From Syntrophaceae bacterium UBA1062 (GTDB lineage: Bacteria > Desulfobacterota > Desulfomonilia > UBA1062): 6,470 bases of DNA. The stretch is from NCBI GenBank assembly GCA_002316295.1, contig DCDF01000166.1, positions 1 to 6,470 on the forward strand, in the 5' to 3' direction. Numbering within the stretch: position 1 is the first letter of the stretch; each line of letters opens with the position of its first letter. The translations under genes were made by a program, and so were the position numbers. The notes below the pieces were generated by a model, which was not told the origin of the DNA, did not search any database, and saw only the letters and a list, made by a program, of their open reading frames with translations. Of this stretch, positions 1 to 5,823 are shown piece after piece.

Positions 1-116
1 ATGATGCCGAAGGTGCGCCGCCGGGCCACTTCTTTCTCATTGTGTTTGCCGGCTTCCTGCCGTGTGCCCTCTCGAAGGGCCTCTGAAGTTGTCTCAATCG
101 CCTGGGCTGTTCTCAT
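1..116 (-). CDS. Possible 5' end of an unrecognised gene, cut by the window edge
   Basis: The minus-strand frame opens with ATG at 116-114 and stays open for 38 codons to the window edge. An AGGA about 7 bases upstream of the ATG could serve as a ribosome binding site. The predicted start, MRTAQAIETTSEALREG, is followed by charged Lys/Arg/Glu-rich sequence and would suit a soluble, partly helical protein. The same frame is open back to a TAG at 320-318, but no ATG, GTG or TTG lies between, so 116 is the first usable start. The start overlaps by ATGA the stop of a 52-codon open frame (271-113), whose composition does not look coding. I recognise no family. GC-rich sequence gives open frames by chance, so this stays tentative. 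Confidence 0.3.
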   Translation of the reverse strand, partial: MRTAQAIETTSEALREGTRQEAGKHNEKEVARRRTFGI

Positions 117-435
117 CTTTCTGTCCTGTTTCGATAAATTGGGCGGGATCGAGTCTTGCCGGCCGTCGTGAGCGGCCGGACCGCTCCGCTCTGCGGCTGC
201 GCCTCTCCCGCCTGAAGCGCCGCCTGATGCCTCTTCCCCCTCGGGCCCTGGTCGCCGGCCGTGCGATTCATCTTCTCTTGTGTTTCGGAAGAAAAGCGGG
301 GGCGTGCCCGAAGGGCTCTATCGGTTTTCGCAGGGAGAACCGTAAGATCCGTTTACAGAAGAGACAATCCTGTCAGAGAAATCCGTGTTTCATGCAGCCC
401 TATGCTTTAATGGCTCAGGCGCGCCGTGTCAATGG

Positions 436-460
436 AAAAAGAGCACGCCGTCCGGGGCTT
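436..460 (-). terminator. Weak terminator candidate after udp
   Basis: Read on the minus strand, a short imperfect GC-rich stem (arms beginning AGC and ending GCT, with mismatches) lies 9 bases past the udp stop. It is followed at once by C and five Ts (440-436). The stem is poor, so this is only the best placed candidate. A second one lies further downstream: a 4-base stem at 297-300/307-310 followed by TTTTCTT (295-289). Confidence 0.2.
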
Positions 461-468
461 ATGGCTTT

Positions 469-1263
469 TCAGGGGCAGCCGGCGTCCATGTCTTCGAGCG
501 CCTTGAGCGCGACGCCGATCGCATCCGCCTCCGCCCTCTCCTTGAGGGAAAGATCGATGCACTCTCCCGTGGTGCGGTCATCTATGACCGCGCACACGCA
601 GCCCGCGGCAAAGCCGTACACCCCTGACATCTTGAGCAGGGTGCCGCACTCCATCTCGAAGTTGAGGATGTTGAGCCGCCGGTACTCCTCGGTGATTCCC
701 TGCAGGCGCCTGAGGAGATATGGGTTTGCGGAGGTGAGCGTCCGCTCCTGGCCTTCGAAGAAGGTGTCGACCGAGGCGGTGACGCCCATGTGCCAGTCCA
801 CCTTCAGCTCGCGCGCCGCCTGAACCAGGGCCATGGTGAGAAAAGGGTCAGCGGCGGCCGGGTACTCGGGCGGCGCGATGTCGAGCGACGCGCCCTGAGC
901 GCACAGCGCCGCCCGGGTGATGATGACGCTGCCCGCCCGCACAGGGTCTTGAATAGAGCCCGTAGTACCCACGCGTATCATCCGGGAGAGGCCGAGCGCC
1001 GCCAGCTCATTCGCCACGATGCTCAAGGAGGGCGCGCCCATGCCGCTGGTGACGCAGACGATCTTTCTGCCGCCCGGAATCCGAACCAGGAAGCTCGCCA
1101 GCCCGCGGTTCTCGGACAGCGGCCGGATCAGCTCGACGCCGGGGAATGCGGTCGCGATCCTGCGCGTCCTGGCCGGGTCGCCGCACAGAACGGCGGCAAA
1201 GGGAAGATCGTCACCCAGGTCGCGTCTGCCGAAGCCGATGTGGTATTTTCTCTCTTCTTCCAT
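469..1263 (-). CDS. udp: Uridine phosphorylase (nucleoside phosphorylase family)
   Basis: Cytosolic enzyme of pyrimidine salvage that splits uridine with phosphate into uracil and ribose-1-phosphate. The 264 residues follow E. coli Udp (about 253 aa) end to end. Visible are GDPAR near 28-32 (phosphate-binding glycine and arginine), SGMGAPS near 73-79, RVGTTG at 97-102, DTFFEGQER at 166-174, EME at 203-205 (ribose binding) and DDRT at 228-231. The Gln172, Arg174 and Arg230 equivalents of the E. coli uracil-site residues favour uridine phosphorylase over purine phosphorylases. I chose ATG 1263-1261 because GGGGAGG lies 5 bases upstream and homology begins there. A longer open frame to 1338 lacks similarity and a ribosome site. 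It lies 84 bases behind trmI on the same strand and is probably cotranscribed. Exact nucleoside preference (uridine, deoxyuridine or thymidine) cannot be read from sequence. Confidence 0.93.
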   Translation of the reverse strand: MEEERKYHIGFGRRDLGDDLPFAAVLCGDPARTRRIATAFPGVELIRPLSENRGLASFLVRIPGGRKIVCVTSGMGAPSLSIVANELAALGLSRMIRVGTTGSIQDPVRAGSVIITRAALCAQGASLDIAPPEYPAAADPFLTMALVQAARELKVDWHMGVTASVDTFFEGQERTLTSANPYLLRRLQGITEEYRRLNILNFEMECGTLLKMSGVYGFAAGCVCAVIDDRTTGECIDLSLKERAEADAIGVALKALEDMDAGCP

Positions 1264-1268
1264 GTCGT

Positions 1269-1275
1269 CCTCCCC
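1269..1275 (-). promoter_or_regulatory. Ribosome binding site of udp
   Basis: GGGGAGG on the minus strand, 5 bases before ATG 1263. It decides the udp start against an in-frame upstream ATG at 1338 that has no such site. Confidence 0.7.
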
Positions 1276-1297
1276 TTTGCCCGGGCGTGCGGGGAAT

Positions 1298-1313
1298 CGC
1301 CGGACATCCGGCG
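1298..1313 (-). repeat. Perfect hairpin between trmI and udp
   Basis: A perfect 6-base GC-rich inverted repeat (CGCCGG / CCGGCG) with a 4-base loop sits 34 bases upstream of the udp ATG. No T-run follows on the minus strand, so it is not a typical intrinsic terminator. It would form a stable structure in the cotranscript and could affect processing or udp translation, which is inference. Confidence 0.5.
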
Positions 1314-1347
1314 GACCCGGCCGAAGCCCGGAAGCCACTGCAAAGGA

Positions 1348-2214
1348 TCAGTCGTCTTCAATGTCCTGGTCGCCGTAGCCAAGCGGCCCGTCGTCGTCTC
1401 TGCGCCCCAAGGGCGACTCCGGGCCCGCATCCGGCCGGCTCAAGGCGCCCGGCTGCATTCTGCGCGCGAAAACCAGGTATCCGGTGTGCCCGATCATCCT
1501 GTCCATGGGCCTGAGTCTGGCCGGTACGGCCTTGTAGGTGCGCAGAAAGATCTCCGCCACCTCGGTGACGAGATAGTCTGTTTTGTTGAATGCGAGCAGC
1601 ACCCGGCTCACCTGGTTTGTGGTCGGCACCAAAATGCCCAGGTGCCCTCCGGGCTTCAGGGCGTCGTACACGATCGAGAGGAGCTTCCAGGGATCTCTCA
1701 CGTCCAGGAAGAACGCGTCGAGGTTTTCTTCGTGAATCCCCTGCTCCAGGCCCTGGTGACGGATGACCACATTGCGGTCTTCCGGCCCCAGCCGGAGGCT
1801 TTTCGCGGCATGGTTGACCAGCCCGATGTCCTGCTCGTAGGAATACACCCTTCCCTCAGGGCCGACCGCCCGGGAGAACACCGCGGTCAGCGCTCCTGAG
1901 CCGGTGCCCGCCTCGGCGACCCTCCTGCCCGGGCAGATGTCCAACTTGATGAGGATGTAGCCCGAGTCTTTGGGATAGACGATCTGGGTGTTGCGCTTGA
2001 GCCCGTCCATGATGAAGTCGTGCATGTCGCACGGCAGCACGTAGTAGCGCTTGTCGCGCACCTCGAAGGTCCCTCCCGCGGGGATCTTCGCGAGCTCTTC
2101 GCGGCTGATGTGTCCGCTGGGGAGTCCCACGGATCCGGAGGCCCGCAGATCGACCACTCTCCTGAACCTCGCCAGGTCGGTGACCAGTATTCTGTCAGCG
2201 AGCAAGTCTTCCAT
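1348..2214 (-). CDS. trmI: tRNA (adenine-58-N1)-methyltransferase TrmI
   Basis: SAM-dependent Rossmann-fold enzyme that makes m1A58 in the T-loop of tRNAs, acting in the cytoplasm and usually as a homotetramer. The N-terminal part (about 1-75) is the small beta domain of the TrmI/Trm61 family. NTQIVYPKDSGYIL (75-88) is the family segment before the SAM site. EAGTGSGALT (101-110) is motif I, SYEQD (125-129) carries the acidic residue expected to hold the SAM ribose, and LDVRDPW (160-166) holds the likely catalytic aspartate. RPMDRMIGHTGYL (235-247) is the C-terminal family signature. The last 36 or so residues (253-288) are an extra Asp/Gly/Pro-rich tail not needed for the fold. ATG 2214-2212 has GAGGA about 4 bases upstream. 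It leads the trmI-udp pair. A candidate promoter lies about 75 to 105 bases upstream. Confidence 0.95.
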   Translation of the reverse strand: MEDLLADRILVTDLARFRRVVDLRASGSVGLPSGHISREELAKIPAGGTFEVRDKRYYVLPCDMHDFIMDGLKRNTQIVYPKDSGYILIKLDICPGRRVAEAGTGSGALTAVFSRAVGPEGRVYSYEQDIGLVNHAAKSLRLGPEDRNVVIRHQGLEQGIHEENLDAFFLDVRDPWKLLSIVYDALKPGGHLGILVPTTNQVSRVLLAFNKTDYLVTEVAEIFLRTYKAVPARLRPMDRMIGHTGYLVFARRMQPGALSRPDAGPESPLGRRDDDGPLGYGDQDIEDD

Positions 2215-2252
2215 GCGTCCTCTCTTTCTTCATTGTGCAGCGCCGTCCTTTT

Positions 2253-2286
2253 CAAAAATCCATGCGCAAAACCGATGCGTATGGAT
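2253..2286 (-). terminator. Terminator-like hairpin upstream of trmI
   Basis: On the minus strand, arms 2286-2281 and 2263-2258 pair perfectly over 6 bases (ATCCAT/ATGGAT). After one mismatch, 4 more bases pair (CGCA/TGCG) around a 7-base loop. The second arm runs directly into TTTT (2257-2254). The plus strand has no T-run on its side, so the signal points leftward. It could end read-through from the upstream operon. Because it abuts the candidate trmI promoter, it could also be an operator or a 5' mRNA hairpin. Confidence 0.4.
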
Positions 2287-2288
2287 GT

Positions 2289-2318
2289 TGCATACAGGCA
2301 GGCCTTGTGCTCTGTCAA
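2289..2318 (-). promoter_or_regulatory. Candidate sigma70-type promoter for trmI-udp
   Basis: A perfect TTGACA (2318-2313) is followed after 18 bases by TATGCA (2294-2289), which matches the -10 consensus at only three of six positions. Transcription would start near 2282 and leave a leader of about 68 bases before trmI. The consensus -35 and the position make it plausible, but the -10 is weak. Confidence 0.35.
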
Positions 2319-2410
2319 CCGGACAAGAACAATCAGCGGCGGTTCGGATGTTCTCCGAGAAGCTCTGGAAGGAGATAGAAATAAAGACAGAACGCCTGTT
2401 GAAGTCGTGT

Positions 2411-2435
2411 GAGCCCCTCTCCAGGGTCCGGGCTC
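2411..2435. repeat. Inverted repeat in the trmI upstream region
   Basis: A perfect 6-base inverted repeat (GAGCCC / GGGCTC) with a 13-base spacer lies about 200 bases upstream of trmI. Inside the spacer, CCCT and AGGG-type bases allow an alternative inner stem. No T-run follows on either strand. Role unknown. Confidence 0.35.
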
Positions 2436-2578
2436 GATTGTATGTGCTCATTATTCAGTTTTCATCGCAGCAGTCCTTTAAAATATACGCGGAACAGTAT
2501 TAAACAAAAAAACGCGAGCTGGTGGACGCCAGCCGCTGCCGGGCTGCCTGATGACCGACGCATGGTACACGGAAGAAG

Positions 2579-2584
2579 AGGAGG
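2579..2584 (+). promoter_or_regulatory. Ribosome binding site of the YeeE/YedE remnant
   Basis: AGGAGG on the plus strand, 7 bases before ATG 2592. It is a strong site, and its survival marks this ATG as the original start of the decayed gene. Confidence 0.6.
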
Positions 2585-2591
2585 AGATCCC

Positions 2592-2871
2592 ATGAGACGG
2601 AAAACGGCAGACAGCGGGTGGCGCCCCTACCTCGCAGGGGCCCTTGTGGGGAGTGCCGGCTATCGCCTCGGTGTACGCTTTCACCCAGCTGATGGGAAAA
2701 ACCAGCTATTTGGGCGCATCGACCATCTTCGTGCAGGCGGCTGGGCTGCTCAAGCGGGCGGCTGGGCCGGAGCGTGTGGAGGCAAACTAGTACTTCACAA
2801 AGGAGAAGGTGCGTGTCGACTGGCAATTCATGCTGGTTGTCGGCATCTTTTTCGGAGCTCTGATCGCTCGC
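2592..2871 (+). pseudogene. Broken YeeE/YedE-family (sulfur-compound transporter) gene
   Basis: Intact members of this membrane family (Sulf_transp, YeeE/TsuA type) carry thiosulfate or related sulfur species across the inner membrane. ATG 2592 has AGGAGG 7 bases upstream and opens with WRPYLAGALVG, a typical family start. Dropping one base near 2652 continues the protein as IASVYAFTQLMGKTSYLGAS, then FVQAAGLLKRAAGPERVEAN. A TAG at 2788-2790 follows, and the frame resumes with YFTKEKVRVDWQFMLVVGIF up to GALIA near 2868. These segments match the family order, including the hydrophobic stretch after WQFM. The TAG is one transition from CAG. Past 2871 the match decays. A weak GGCN-like echo of the conserved Gly-Cys motif lies in another frame near 2975-2995. 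The gene converges on, and may overlap, the 3' end of the minus-strand gene at 2966. The family call is from memory of its consensus. Confidence 0.72.
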
Positions 2872-2883
2872 AGGGAAAACCGG

Positions 2884-2908
2884 CGTCGCGGCCGTCATAT
2901 CCGCGACG
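2884..2908 (-). terminator. Inverted repeat, possible weak terminator of the exported-protein operon
   Basis: A perfect 8-base inverted repeat (CGTCGCGG / CCGCGACG) with a 9-base loop lies 58 bases past the stop of the 101-residue gene. On the minus strand the second arm is followed by CCGG and then TTTT (2879-2876). The displaced, short T-run makes termination uncertain. It lies in the decayed tail of the YeeE/YedE remnant. Confidence 0.3.
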
Positions 2909-2965
2909 AGATGCGGGCCCGTCCCCGGTGCCGGCTCCCTGCTGCCGTTTGCGGCTGTCCTTCTC

Positions 2966-3271
2966 TCACAGGGAACCGGCGGATGTAACGGGAACCGCGA
3001 TGGGCTCGGGAGATACAGGTATTTCTGTTGTCAGCGTCAATCCACCACCGCCGGGCCTGCTGAGAGTGACAATATCGGCGGTGATCTCTTCAACCGTCCA
3101 TCCGTCAACCGCATCGCCTGCCGCCGCTTCCCATTTCCGGCCGGTGTTCTGATCCAGCAAAACAACGGCTGAAGCGTCATTCCGAACCGCAATGACCGTG
3201 AAGCTCCCGGCCCATGCTTCGCCCGCAGCAATGACCGCACACAAAATAACCGTGATTGAAATCATCCTCAT
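2966..3271 (-). CDS. Small exported protein, last gene of the operon
   Basis: Predicted exported protein of 101 residues. Residues 1-15 or so (MRMISITVILCAVIA) form a Sec-type signal peptide ending near AWA-GS at about residues 20-22. The mature part of some 80 residues is beta-rich, with VVLLDQNTGRKWEAAAGD, DGWTVEEIT and VTLSRPGGGGLTL. This pattern (value, residue-specific modification of a Gly-Asp turn, then 'I-x-x-D-x-V-x-L') is reminiscent of the periplasmic domain of PilP/GspC-like proteins, but the resemblance is weak and I do not assign it. I chose ATG 3271 because GAGGAGG lies 9 bases upstream. An in-frame ATG at 3289 has no ribosome site and would add six polar residues before the signal peptide. 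It starts 26 bases after the 841-residue gene and should be cotranscribed. It is probably periplasmic. Confidence 0.75.
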   Translation of the reverse strand: MRMISITVILCAVIAAGEAWAGSFTVIAVRNDASAVVLLDQNTGRKWEAAAGDAVDGWTVEEITADIVTLSRPGGGGLTLTTEIPVSPEPIAVPVTSAGSL

Positions 3272-3280
3272 TTGTTTATG

Positions 3281-3287
3281 CCTCCTC
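3281..3287 (-). promoter_or_regulatory. Ribosome binding site of the small exported protein
   Basis: GAGGAGG on the minus strand, 9 bases before ATG 3271. It decides that start over the in-frame ATG at 3289, which lies upstream of the site. Confidence 0.75.
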
Positions 3288-3297
3288 ATCCGGCCTG

Positions 3298-5823
3298 TTA
3301 TTCTTCATCCGCGTATTCATCCCTGAGATCTGGCATCTGTGAATACAGCGTGGTTAAAGAAACCAGAGACTGCTCAGGATATTTCGTCAGGCCGTAGTTT
3401 ATCGGATATCCATAGAAATTTACTCCTCTGATCTCTCGAGGGCTTGGAATACGGAATATAGTTCCCCCTGTGTCTGGATTGAACTCCACCTGTCTTTTCA
3501 CACCTCGGGCCGTATAGAGGGTTTGCTTATAAGCTACATGCATCATATCCAACGGATTGGTTCTCTGGGTCGAGAAGGAGGAGCCACTCAATCTAAAGAC
3601 ATAGTCGCTGAGGACATACGACTGCACATAGCGGCCTGCCCTGATACGGGGTATGCAGTAGTTATGCCGGCCCGGGTCCGGTGAGGCATACCTCGCTATT
3701 CCGTCGTCGGGGGAAAACCTTACATACACATTTTCAAAGGTCCGGGGAAAGACCGTGTGCTCGTCCCCATAGCCGTTTCCGTTGCCGCTGCTGCCGCCAT
3801 CCACCGCGTCCAGTGCATCAAGACCGGTATCGTACCACTGTCCAAAAAGATTCACCTTGTCGGTATGGTTCACGACCGTGACAGGCGTCGGTTCGGAGAT
3901 GTCCCTGAAACCTACGGCCTGGGAGTATTCTCCGATCAGCTCATTGCCCAGCGTCAGCGCACCACGGTACACCACGTATGCATAGATGTCGTAGGCCCAT
4001 AAAGGCACTCCGCTGTCGCCCAGATCGAAATCGATCTCGACCGGCCGGTCTCTCGGAATGGATCGAATATCCGTGGACGCTGTGCAATAGCGAACACGGT
4101 TGTCGAACGGATCCGGATAAGAGATTTGCGGCGTGAAGGGATCATAATCCGACACCCGATATTGTACGACGAGCTCGATCGAGCCGTCCGGCATCTCCAC
4201 GCCGCCATCGGTTACGTTCTGAGCCAGGATCCTGATATGGTCGAAGCCCTGTGAGTCCGGCCGGTCGGGTTCTGACAACAGCTGGGCATAGACGCCTGCC
4301 TCAGAGAGAGACAATGCTATTTTGTTTTCGTTTGCTGCATGACCTACACACACAGCGTCTTTTTCCGCACCAAGCTCGCCGCGGTATACCAGATAAAAGG
4401 AGCACCTTTCGGCAAAAATCGGAGGCGGGTTATCGCCGAGGTCGAACACGAGCTCGGTGGGTTCTCTCTCTATTGTGCCGACACCGTTCGCTTCCGGGAG
4501 AACGAGATACTGGTATTTATCATCGGCGGGCCAGTAGTGAATGGCCAGCTCGATGCTTCCATCGCTCATCTCCTCCAGACCGTCTTCTCCGCCCGAGGTG
4601 TTCCTGGCGGAGACGATGAGCTGAGCGCCTCCTTCCCCACCTGTATCTGATACGGCAAACGATTCGATATCGATCGTGCCGCGGAAAAAATACTTCAGGA
4701 GCCCTGCCGAATAGCTCACCGCGCGTGGGATGAGACGCTGGGCATAATCATCGTAAACATTGTTGTCGAGCATCGAATCCATTGTCATCCATTCATCATA
4801 TACAGGCACGGTGCAGAGCCGGTATCCCGTATCCCCATGACACGTCTTCACAAAAAACTGTCTGCTTACGGTTCTCGACGAATCGCTGGGGTCAGGCACC
4901 GGCATGTCGACAGAAGACCCGACGCTGTCCCTGCTCGGATAGGGAAACTTGTTTGTTTTGAATATCGTGTCCCTGCTGAAAAAGTTTGCATTGGAATACT
5001 CTGCAAGGCCTGTGGGCTGATTGATCGTAACATCAGGATTTGAACCGACATATCGGTCTGTGTCTACAATCCGGGCAATGGGAAGGAGATTGTTCGGTAC
5101 GGGAAGTATGCCTAGGACAGTTTCATCGTATGTATATAAGCTCTCATTTTCATCTTCACCATTCTTCAACCATTTATTGTCCCAATTTTTTGTTACGAAT
5201 TTTTCATAATTCTTTCTGTCTAATATATGAGAATCGTCCCGTGTATGCAGCGGTACAGACGCATCCTGTATAAGGTGCATCAGCCTGCCGAGGCCCTCAA
5301 AGGTTTTCACATAATTCTTTGCTTGTTCATCTGGACTAGATGCAGTGAGCGCTTCATAAAAATATGAACGTACGTCTTTCCAGCTGTATTTGCCATAGGA
5401 CTGGTTATCACACTGCGCCCAGAGAATAGAGGAGGAGCCCAACTCTTTAAAACCTGCTTCACTCCACTGCAGGAGCGGATTGTGAAAATGTCTCGCAGAC
5501 CTCAAGGAAGGATTGTCCTCATATCTTCCGCCGTTCGTGAAACACTTGAGAACTGATATTTCTTCTGGCCTGCCCAAGCTCAACTCATACCCAGAGAAAC
5601 TTATCCACCATGTTCTGGCAATAACTTCATCTTTCCCTCTTTCAAGACCCAAATAACACCGCAAGTATTCGTCTATCGAAAATCCATTGATATGATTATT
5701 TAAAATAAACTCATGAATCTTTTCATGATCATGCTTTTCATACGAAAAGCATGAAAAAGATCCTGTTATAGTGAATAATATTAAAAATATCGCAAAAATA
5801 CCGGATGATAAACATTTTTTCAT
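3298..5823 (-). CDS. Large exported protein with a zinc-phospholipase C / S1-P1 nuclease-like domain and tandem beta repeats
   Basis: Predicted exported protein of 841 residues. Residues 1-25 are a signal peptide (MKKCL, then a hydrophobic run). A Cys at 25 follows SFS, a poor lipobox, so lipoprotein status is unlikely but open. Residues about 28-380 resemble the zinc-dependent phospholipase C / S1-P1 nuclease fold: HDHEKIH near 31-37, RHFHNP at 111-116, and GRLMHLIQDASVPLHTRDD with His183, Asp187 and His193 in the family pattern HxxxDxxxPxH. The domain closes with LIPRAVSYSAGLLKYFFRG (364-382). Residues about 384-497 and 515-640 are two copies of a beta-rich unit. Residues 641-841 are unassigned, with a Gly/Ser/Asn linker near 677-686. 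The start at 5823 overlaps the previous stop by ATGA and has GGAGGG 10 bases upstream. The ATG at 5844 lacks one. The substrate, whether phospholipid, nucleic acid or other, cannot be told. Confidence 0.85.
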   Translation of the reverse strand: MKKCLSSGIFAIFLILFTITGSFSCFSYEKHDHEKIHEFILNNHINGFSIDEYLRCYLGLERGKDEVIARTWWISFSGYELSLGRPEEISVLKCFTNGGRYEDNPSLRSARHFHNPLLQWSEAGFKELGSSSILWAQCDNQSYGKYSWKDVRSYFYEALTASSPDEQAKNYVKTFEGLGRLMHLIQDASVPLHTRDDSHILDRKNYEKFVTKNWDNKWLKNGEDENESLYTYDETVLGILPVPNNLLPIARIVDTDRYVGSNPDVTINQPTGLAEYSNANFFSRDTIFKTNKFPYPSRDSVGSSVDMPVPDPSDSSRTVSRQFFVKTCHGDTGYRLCTVPVYDEWMTMDSMLDNNVYDDYAQRLIPRAVSYSAGLLKYFFRGTIDIESFAVSDTGGEGGAQLIVSARNTSGGEDGLEEMSDGSIELAIHYWPADDKYQYLVLPEANGVGTIEREPTELVFDLGDNPPPIFAERCSFYLVYRGELGAEKDAVCVGHAANENKIALSLSEAGVYAQLLSEPDRPDSQGFDHIRILAQNVTDGGVEMPDGSIELVVQYRVSDYDPFTPQISYPDPFDNRVRYCTASTDIRSIPRDRPVEIDFDLGDSGVPLWAYDIYAYVVYRGALTLGNELIGEYSQAVGFRDISEPTPVTVVNHTDKVNLFGQWYDTGLDALDAVDGGSSGNGNGYGDEHTVFPRTFENVYVRFSPDDGIARYASPDPGRHNYCIPRIRAGRYVQSYVLSDYVFRLSGSSFSTQRTNPLDMMHVAYKQTLYTARGVKRQVEFNPDTGGTIFRIPSPREIRGVNFYGYPINYGLTKYPEQSLVSLTTLYSQMPDLRDEYADEE
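3904..4281 (-). repeat. Second copy of the internal beta-rich repeat (protein level)
   Basis: Encodes residues about 515-640 of the 841-residue protein. EMPDGSIELVVQYR, then VEIDFDLGD and YVVYRGAL, mirror the first copy in the same order. This copy has about 14 more residues between its first and second anchors, rich in Pro, Asp and Tyr. The pattern suggests an immunoglobulin-like or similar sandwich; the fold is inference. Confidence 0.75.
4333..4674 (-). repeat. First copy of the internal beta-rich repeat (protein level)
   Basis: Encodes residues about 384-497 of the 841-residue protein, directly after the hydrolase-like domain. Anchors are EMSDGSIELAIHYW (418-431), TELVFDLGD (456-464) and YLVYRGEL (477-484). 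Each has a clear counterpart in the copy at 3904-4281. DNA identity between copies is not obvious, so the duplication is old. Confidence 0.75.
5227..5277 (-). other. Putative metal-binding motif of the hydrolase-like domain
   Basis: Encodes residues 183-199. His183, Asp187, Pro191 and His193 fit HxxxDxxxPxH, the central metal-ligand motif of zinc-dependent phospholipase C and S1-P1 nucleases. Asp196, Asp197 and His199 follow closely. The full ligand set also needs N-terminal His/Asp residues, for which His31, His33, His112 and His114 are candidates. Confidence 0.65.

Larger units (their letters stand above)
1..468. other. Stretch downstream of udp without a firm gene
   Basis: Open frames on both strands here look like GC-rich noise, except the minus-strand frame that runs off the left edge from 116. 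A plus-strand frame is open from base 1 to a TGA near 169-171 and could be the tail of a gene entering from the left, but nothing supports it. A perfect 7-base inverted repeat lies at 159-165 and 173-179 with a 7-base loop and no T-run on either side. No tRNA-like cloverleaf, CRISPR-like spacing or insertion-sequence end was seen. Confidence 0.5.

Noticed and set aside
1264..1338. Extended N-terminus for udp from an ATG at 1338
   Set aside because: The extra 25 residues have no similarity to the family, and the GGGGAGG site fits the start at 1263.
62..1899. Long plus-strand open frames (62-823 and 790-1899)
   Set aside because: They lie opposite udp and trmI, have Arg/Ala/Gly/Pro-rich shadow composition and no family resemblance. 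The minus-strand genes here are certain.
2230..2451. Minus-strand frame of 73 codons upstream of trmI
   Set aside because: It runs through the candidate promoter and hairpin, has no ribosome site and no recognisable sequence.
2736..2767. Direct repeat of 11 bases, GGCGGCTGGGC, spaced by 21 bases
   Set aside because: It is explained by the coding of two Ala-Gly-containing stretches in the transporter remnant. No further copies are nearby.
2788..2790. In-frame TAG as a recoded codon (pyrrolysine) in an active transporter gene
   Set aside because: A separate frameshift near 2652 and the decayed 3' end already break the gene. The TAG is most simply a CAG-to-TAG mutation.
2500..2898. Minus-strand frame of 132 codons
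   Set aside because: It is the antisense shadow of the transporter remnant, with His/Arg/Ser-rich noise composition.
2409..3152. Plus-strand open frame of 247 codons read as one gene
   Set aside because: Only its stretch from about 2592 to 2651 matches a family. After that the match moves to another frame, so the single-frame protein is not real.
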